From Candidatus Woesearchaeota archaeon (lineage in GTDB: Archaea > Nanobdellota > Nanobdellia > Woesearchaeales > GW2011-AR4), in NCBI GenBank assembly GCA_016180235.1, contig JACPBQ010000002.1, forward strand, positions 128,206 to 192,205: a stretch of DNA of 64,000 bases, in the 5' to 3' direction. A program made the position numbers and the translations under genes. Under the pieces are notes generated by a model, which was not told where the DNA came from, made no database searches, and saw only the letters and a program-made list of their open reading frames with translations. Of this stretch, positions 61,578 through 64,000 are shown piece after piece. Each line of letters starts with the position of its first letter. Position 1 is the stretch's first letter.

Positions 61578-61667
61578 ATGGCAAAAAAGTCAAGGAAAAA
61601 AGGCAAAACCCCGAAAAAAAGCTCAAATAAAAAAACATCAAAGCCGAAAGTATGCGAGTTTTGCTGA
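61578..61667 (+). CDS. 29-aa basic peptide with CxxC end
   Basis: Too short for the ORF track. Almost entirely Lys/Ser with a C-terminal 'KPKVCEFC', so it is a very basic peptide with one CxxC. TATA candidates precede it (tttttatatc and catataaaa). It may be a ribosome-associated or zinc/metal-binding micro-peptide or simply a leader ORF of the following operon. Confidence 0.4.
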   Translation: MAKKSRKKGKTPKKSSNKKTSKPKVCEFC

Positions 61668-61684
61668 AAAGAGGTAAATAGGTG

Positions 61685-62512
61685 ATGTTCAGGAAAAAGG
61701 TTTTTCTAATTGTCAGTATATTATTGCTATTGCTCTTTTCTATTGCTTACGCCCATGAAGAGGAAGAAATCCATGACGAAATCTCCGTAGATGCAGAAAG
61801 CCTCAAGTCAGCATCAATAAAATATATAAAAATTGCTTCATTTATCTCTATTTTTCTGATTATTGTTTCCCTTTATATCAAAGGCAAAAATGAAAAAACA
61901 AAATGGCTTTTATTTTTGGGAATAGCTGTCTCTATTGCGGCCTCGACTGCCTACCTTGCTTATTCTACAGTCTACCTAAACCTTGTTTCTGAAACACAGG
62001 GCCCAGTGCATTGGCATGCAGACTATGAGATATGGGTATGCGGCAAGCAAGTTGAGCTTGCCGGGCCAAAAGGCCTCTCGAACAGGATAGGAAGTCCTCT
62101 GTTCCACGACCATGGGGATAACAGGATACATGTGGAAGGTGTTGTAGCAGACACAAGAAATGTTGACTTGCATAGCTTCTTTGAGACTGTAGGCGGCAAT
62201 TTGGATGAAGATATATTGGAAATCCCGACAGAAAACGAAGTTATAAAAGTAAAAAATGATGATTCATGCAATGGGGAAGAGGCAAAGCTGCAGGCTTTTG
62301 TTTATAACGTGGCTAACCCGGATGAAAACAAAAACTGGATTTTTAACCAGAAAAAAATAGATAATTTTCCTGAATATGTTTTGTCTCCTCACTCAAATGT
62401 GCCGCCAGGAGACTGCATAATAATTGAATTTTCAGAGGAAAAGGAAAAAACAGGGCATATTTGTGCCACATACAAAGCAGCAACTGAAAGAGGTGAGCTG
62501 ATTGGCAGTTGA
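61685..62512 (+). CDS. Membrane protein with His-rich extracellular motif
   Basis: 275 residues from ATG 61685, with gaggt about 10 nt upstream. A signal peptide or first helix is followed by an acidic His segment ('HEEEEIHDEI'), two further helices (about 45-100) and an outer domain with 'GPVHWHADYEIWVCGKQVE' and 'GSPLFHDHGDNRIHVEGVV', a His cluster plausibly binding metal. A later Cys pair ('DSCNGEEAKL', 'PPGDCIIIEF') could form a disulphide. The next gene, a CcdA-like protein, starts inside its last codons, suggesting a shared redox or metal role. Confidence 0.65.
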   Translation: MFRKKVFLIVSILLLLLFSIAYAHEEEEIHDEISVDAESLKSASIKYIKIASFISIFLIIVSLYIKGKNEKTKWLLFLGIAVSIAASTAYLAYSTVYLNLVSETQGPVHWHADYEIWVCGKQVELAGPKGLSNRIGSPLFHDHGDNRIHVEGVVADTRNVDLHSFFETVGGNLDEDILEIPTENEVIKVKNDDSCNGEEAKLQAFVYNVANPDENKNWIFNQKKIDNFPEYVLSPHSNVPPGDCIIIEFSEEKEKTGHICATYKAATERGELIGS

Positions 62513-63212
62513 AGCTTACCTCCCATCTCTGGTAACAGTAGTAACGACAGCCGCTATTGATTCAATCAATCCATGTGCTATCGGCGTATTGATATTGATG
62601 GTTTCTGTCATGCTTGCCGGGAAGCAGTCGACCAAAAGGATGCTTATGCTTGGAAGCCTTTATGTGCTGTCCGTGCTTGTAGTCTACCTCCTGGCCGGTC
62701 TTGGACTAATGTATTACCTGTCTACATTGCCATTGTACCTTGCAGAATACATCTCAATAGCAGTTGGAATCCTTATAATACTTGCCGGCCTTCTGGAAAT
62801 AAAGGACTATTTCTGGTATGGAAGGTGGTTTTCATTGTCAATACCATATGCGGTTTCAAAAAAAATACACAAATACTCGTCAAAGACCACAATCCTCGGG
62901 GTTATATTCCTGGGGGCTTTTGTCTCTGCAGTAGAGTTGCCATGCACTGGCGCCCCTTATCTGGCTATAATAACCTTATTATCCCAAAATTTTGACTTTG
63001 CCGCATTTTTATTGTTGGTTTTATACAACATTATTTTTGTTGCTCCACTGATAATAATTTTGCTGATGGTGGCATCAGGAGTAAAGCTTTATGAGATAAA
63101 AAAATGGAAGCAGGGAGCAAGGCCTTACATGAGGTTATTGATAGGCTTGTTGCTGGTAGGCTTGGGATGGCTGTTGATGCTTATAGCTAACGGCACCATA
63201 AATCTGGGGTAA
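62502..63212 (+). CDS. CcdA/DsbD-like transmembrane thiol-electron carrier
   Basis: 236 residues with about six helices, starting at TTG within the previous gene (11-bp overlap). The hallmark CcdA motifs are 'AAIDSINPCAIGVLI' in helix 1 and 'LGAFVSAVELPCTGAPYLAI' in helix 4; the two Cys (in NPCA and ELPCTG) are the redox pair that carries electrons across the membrane from thioredoxin. No ATG is available early enough to keep helix 1. Confidence 0.82.
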   Translation: MAVEAYLPSLVTVVTTAAIDSINPCAIGVLILMVSVMLAGKQSTKRMLMLGSLYVLSVLVVYLLAGLGLMYYLSTLPLYLAEYISIAVGILIILAGLLEIKDYFWYGRWFSLSIPYAVSKKIHKYSSKTTILGVIFLGAFVSAVELPCTGAPYLAIITLLSQNFDFAAFLLLVLYNIIFVAPLIIILLMVASGVKLYEIKKWKQGARPYMRLLIGLLLVGLGWLLMLIANGTINLG

Positions 63213-63216
63213 AAAG

Positions 63217-63516
63217 ATGAAAAAAGCAAAAGAAGGGAAGATATGCAAATACTGCATTGTGAAAAGAAAGGGCCATACGGAGGAATTTGACGAAAGAAAG
63301 GTTTATGCAAGCTGTTATGCTGCCTGCTTAAACGCGCAGATAAGGCATGCAAAAGCAGAGAAAATCTGCGAGAAAGTTTCGAGGGAGCTTAAGGCATGGG
63401 CAATAAAAAAGAAATATGCAGACTCAAAGGAGATTTTCAAAAAAGTGGCAGCTGCTATGAAAAAGCATGACGAGAATGCGGCTTTCATGTACGAGACTCA
63501 TAGGGATATTTCTTAA
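63217..63516 (+). CDS. Standalone ATP-cone domain protein
   Basis: 99 residues, preceded by a purine-rich 'gggg' block at a 4-bp spacing from the CcdA-like gene. 'IVKRKGHTEEFDERKVYASC' and 'DSKEIFKKVAAAMKKHDENA' followed by 'AAFMYETHRDIS' match the ATP-cone, the allosteric nucleotide-sensing domain usually fused to ribonucleotide reductase or NrdR. Here it is alone with an extra N-terminal 'CKYC' pair and a Cys-containing 'YASCYAACL'. It could be a free nucleotide sensor. The 3' end is 8 bp from the convergent tRNA-Thr. Confidence 0.8.
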   Translation: MKKAKEGKICKYCIVKRKGHTEEFDERKVYASCYAACLNAQIRHAKAEKICEKVSRELKAWAIKKKYADSKEIFKKVAAAMKKHDENAAFMYETHRDIS

Positions 63517-63538
63517 AGGAAAAAAGCCCCTGACGAGA

Positions 63539-63575
63539 CATGCAGAAAAACTGTGTTTTTAACGCAGTTTTAAGT
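63539..63575 (-). other. tRNA-Thr T-loop intron (59/60)
   Basis: 37 nt. BHB: the exon TGCA (54-57) pairs with an intron TGCA, with 3-nt bulges AAA and TGT; the outer helix is the T-stem. The inner helix AAAACTG/CAGTTTT follows a small internal loop. Cutting after the second base of each bulge gives a 7-nt T-loop. Confidence 0.82.
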
Positions 63576-63597
63576 TTTGCACTCGCGACCTTTGCCT

Positions 63598-63618
63598 TTT
63601 AGGTTTAGGCCAACATAG
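63598..63618 (-). other. tRNA-Thr anticodon-loop intron (37/38)
   Basis: 21 nt at the canonical archaeal site. The exon TTGG pairs with intron CCTA with one T-T mismatch; bulges are TAC and AAA. A relaxed motif. Confidence 0.75.
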
Positions 63619-63627
63619 TACCAAGGC

Positions 63628-63649
63628 TTCGCGGATATTTTTGGTATCT
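63628..63649 (-). other. tRNA-Thr anticodon-stem intron (28/29)
   Basis: 22 nt. A textbook BHB: exon TGCG pairs with intron CGCG (one T-G), 3-nt bulges TTA and AAG, inner helix GATA/TATC with a 7-nt loop. Excision restores the perfect TTGCC/GGCAA anticodon stem. Confidence 0.88.
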
Positions 63650-63698
63650 AACGCAATAGCTACTATGCTACAGGGGCATAATAATCTGTAACTCAAGC

Positions 63699-63712
63699 TG
63701 TTTTAAAAATCT
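63699..63712 (-). promoter_or_regulatory. TATA box of tRNA-Thr
   Basis: On the minus strand, atttttaaaac preceded by a purine-rich BRE, about 28 bp upstream of the mature 5' end. tRNA-Thr therefore has its own promoter between the two tRNA genes. Confidence 0.6.
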
Positions 63713-63800
63713 TTTCTATATTGTTAAATCTAAGAATATTATTGAAAATAAAAGTGCGGGGGATGGGATTTGAACCCACGAATCCACTAAGGAACAGGAT

Positions 63801-63832
63801 ATCTTCTTTACACAGAAGTGTTCCATTGTAGA
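63801..63832 (-). other. tRNA-Leu anticodon-loop intron (37/38)
   Basis: 32 nt at the canonical site. CTT of the anticodon loop can pair with AAG near the intron 3' end, and TACA/TGTA forms the inner helix. The BHB is relaxed. Confidence 0.8.
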
Positions 63833-63848
63833 CTTAAGTCCTGCGCGT

Positions 63849-63896
63849 TTGGTCGGAAAACGGAGTTTTACGACCTCGAAAATCTCCGATTTCCCA
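63849..63896 (-). other. tRNA-Leu D-loop intron
   Basis: 48 nt. GGCC (exon) with GACC (intron, one mismatch), bulges AAT and AAA, and an 11-bp inner helix (GGGAAA-CGGAG / CTCCG-TTTTCC) directly adjoining. Excision restores the D-loop AAGCCTGGCCAAA. Confidence 0.78.
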
Positions 63897-63912
63897 TTGG
63901 CCAGGCTTCGCT

Positions 63913-63943
63913 CTAAGGATTCCAAAGCCATTGCTTATAGATT
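63913..63943 (-). other. tRNA-Leu insertion at position 8/9
   Basis: About 31 nt between U8 and A9/G10. Removal restores U8-A9-GCG. A weak GGGG/CCTT helix with bulges GTA and AGA can be drawn, but this is the least certain of the six introns. Confidence 0.55.
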
Positions 63944-63983
63944 ACCCCCGCAAATTGCCCGGCATGGAAAAAGAAAAGAAAAC

Positions 63984-63996
63984 CCTATTTAAACGT
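63984..63996 (-). promoter_or_regulatory. TATA box of tRNA-Leu
   Basis: On the minus strand, cgtttaaataggg, about 40 bp upstream of the mature 5' end. Confidence 0.55.
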
Positions 63997-64000
63997 TGCT

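Larger units (their letters stand above)
63525..63677 (-). tRNA. tRNA-Thr (GGU) with three introns
   Basis: The acceptor stem is GCCCCTG/CAGGGGC with discriminator U73, usual for archaeal tRNA-Thr. D-arm: GCAT/TTGC around AGTAGCTA (A14, G15, G18, A21 in place). Anticodon arm after excision: TTGCC-TTGGTAA-GGCAA, anticodon GGU. Variable AGGTC. T-arm GCGAG-TGCAAAT-CTCGT (position 55 is G instead of the usual T). Removing the three inserts (22 + 21 + 37 nt) leaves exactly 73 nt. No CCA is encoded. TTTTT follows at the 3' end. Confidence 0.88.
63755..63951 (-). tRNA. tRNA-Leu (UAA) with three introns
   Basis: Acceptor GCGGGGG/CCCCCGC with A73; T-arm GTGGG-TTCAAAT-CCCAT; anticodon arm CAGGA-CTTAAGA-TCCTG with anticodon UAA; long variable arm TTCCTTAGTGGATTC, as for class II tRNAs; D-arm GCG-AAGCCTGGCCAAA-CGC. 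Three inserts of about 31, 48 and 32 nt must be removed to restore an 86-nt molecule. No CCA is encoded. The mature 3' end is followed by CTTTTATTTT. Confidence 0.88.

Noticed and set aside
63525-63677. Plus-strand reading of the GCCCCTG/CAGGGGC structure as a tRNA
   Set aside because: No T-arm or anticodon arm can be formed on the plus strand, whereas the minus strand gives a full 73-nt tRNA-Thr with U73 and a TATA box.

Overview
This A+T-rich window looks like the chromosome of a DPANN archaeon, most likely from the Nanoarchaeota/Woesearchaeota/Pacearchaeota side. The evidence is mutually consistent: BRE/TATA promoters about 27 bp upstream of start codons (many leaderless), two intron-containing tRNA genes, archaeal families (archaeal TrmI, DUF4443-like winged helix, DUF483-like protein, NFACT-R, MetRS with C-terminal EMAP domain, standalone ATP-cone), and many long secreted Cys-rich or Ig-like proteins including type-IV-pilin-like 'GQ' signal anchors. 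The assignment is inference; no rRNA is present.

Layout. 1-5 kb: end of a PGF-pre-PGF surface protein, a split-off NFACT-R protein, an MBL hydrolase, a Cys-cluster protein and the NAD(P)HX repair pair nnrE-nnrD. 5-11 kb: a secreted Cys-rich protein, a small AbrB-like pair, a Kef-type antiporter and an unknown conserved protein. 11-17.9 kb: an unusual TIM-barrel protein, small unknowns, and a methyltransferase/DUF483 pair flanked by two inverted copies of a cruciform-forming repeat. 17.9-26 kb: two related surface proteins (1999 and 483 aa). 26-31 kb: housekeeping genes including metG, whose 5' end carries an apparent frameshift in an A run.

31-57.4 kb holds the most striking protein-coding region: three versions of one surface-protein locus. 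Each starts with a 'GQ'-anchored 600-700 aa protein, followed by a large secreted protein sharing a Cys/membrane module; a TM-anchored third protein follows in A and B, and a polytopic membrane protein in B and C. Small DNA-binding-type proteins (RHH, AbrB-like) lie upstream of B and C. A VapBC-like pair and a TM/Cys-repeat protein sit between A and B.

57.4-64 kb: an HEXXH protein, an unknown, a glyoxalase-II-like hydrolase, TrmI, a 29-aa CxxC peptide, a His-rich membrane protein + CcdA-like + ATP-cone operon, and two adjacent tRNA genes. Reading these on the minus strand gives tRNA-Thr(GGU) and tRNA-Leu(UAA), each interrupted by three insertions. Removing them restores exact 73-nt and 86-nt tRNAs, and two tRNA-Thr introns at unusual sites have clear bulge-helix-bulge motifs.

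Non-coding structure of note: a roughly 200-bp element in three copies, each filling the spacer between two co-directional genes; the inverted cruciform repeat pair; and a shared CGAG-rich repeat at two spacers of locus B. No transposase, CRISPR array or rRNA was seen.
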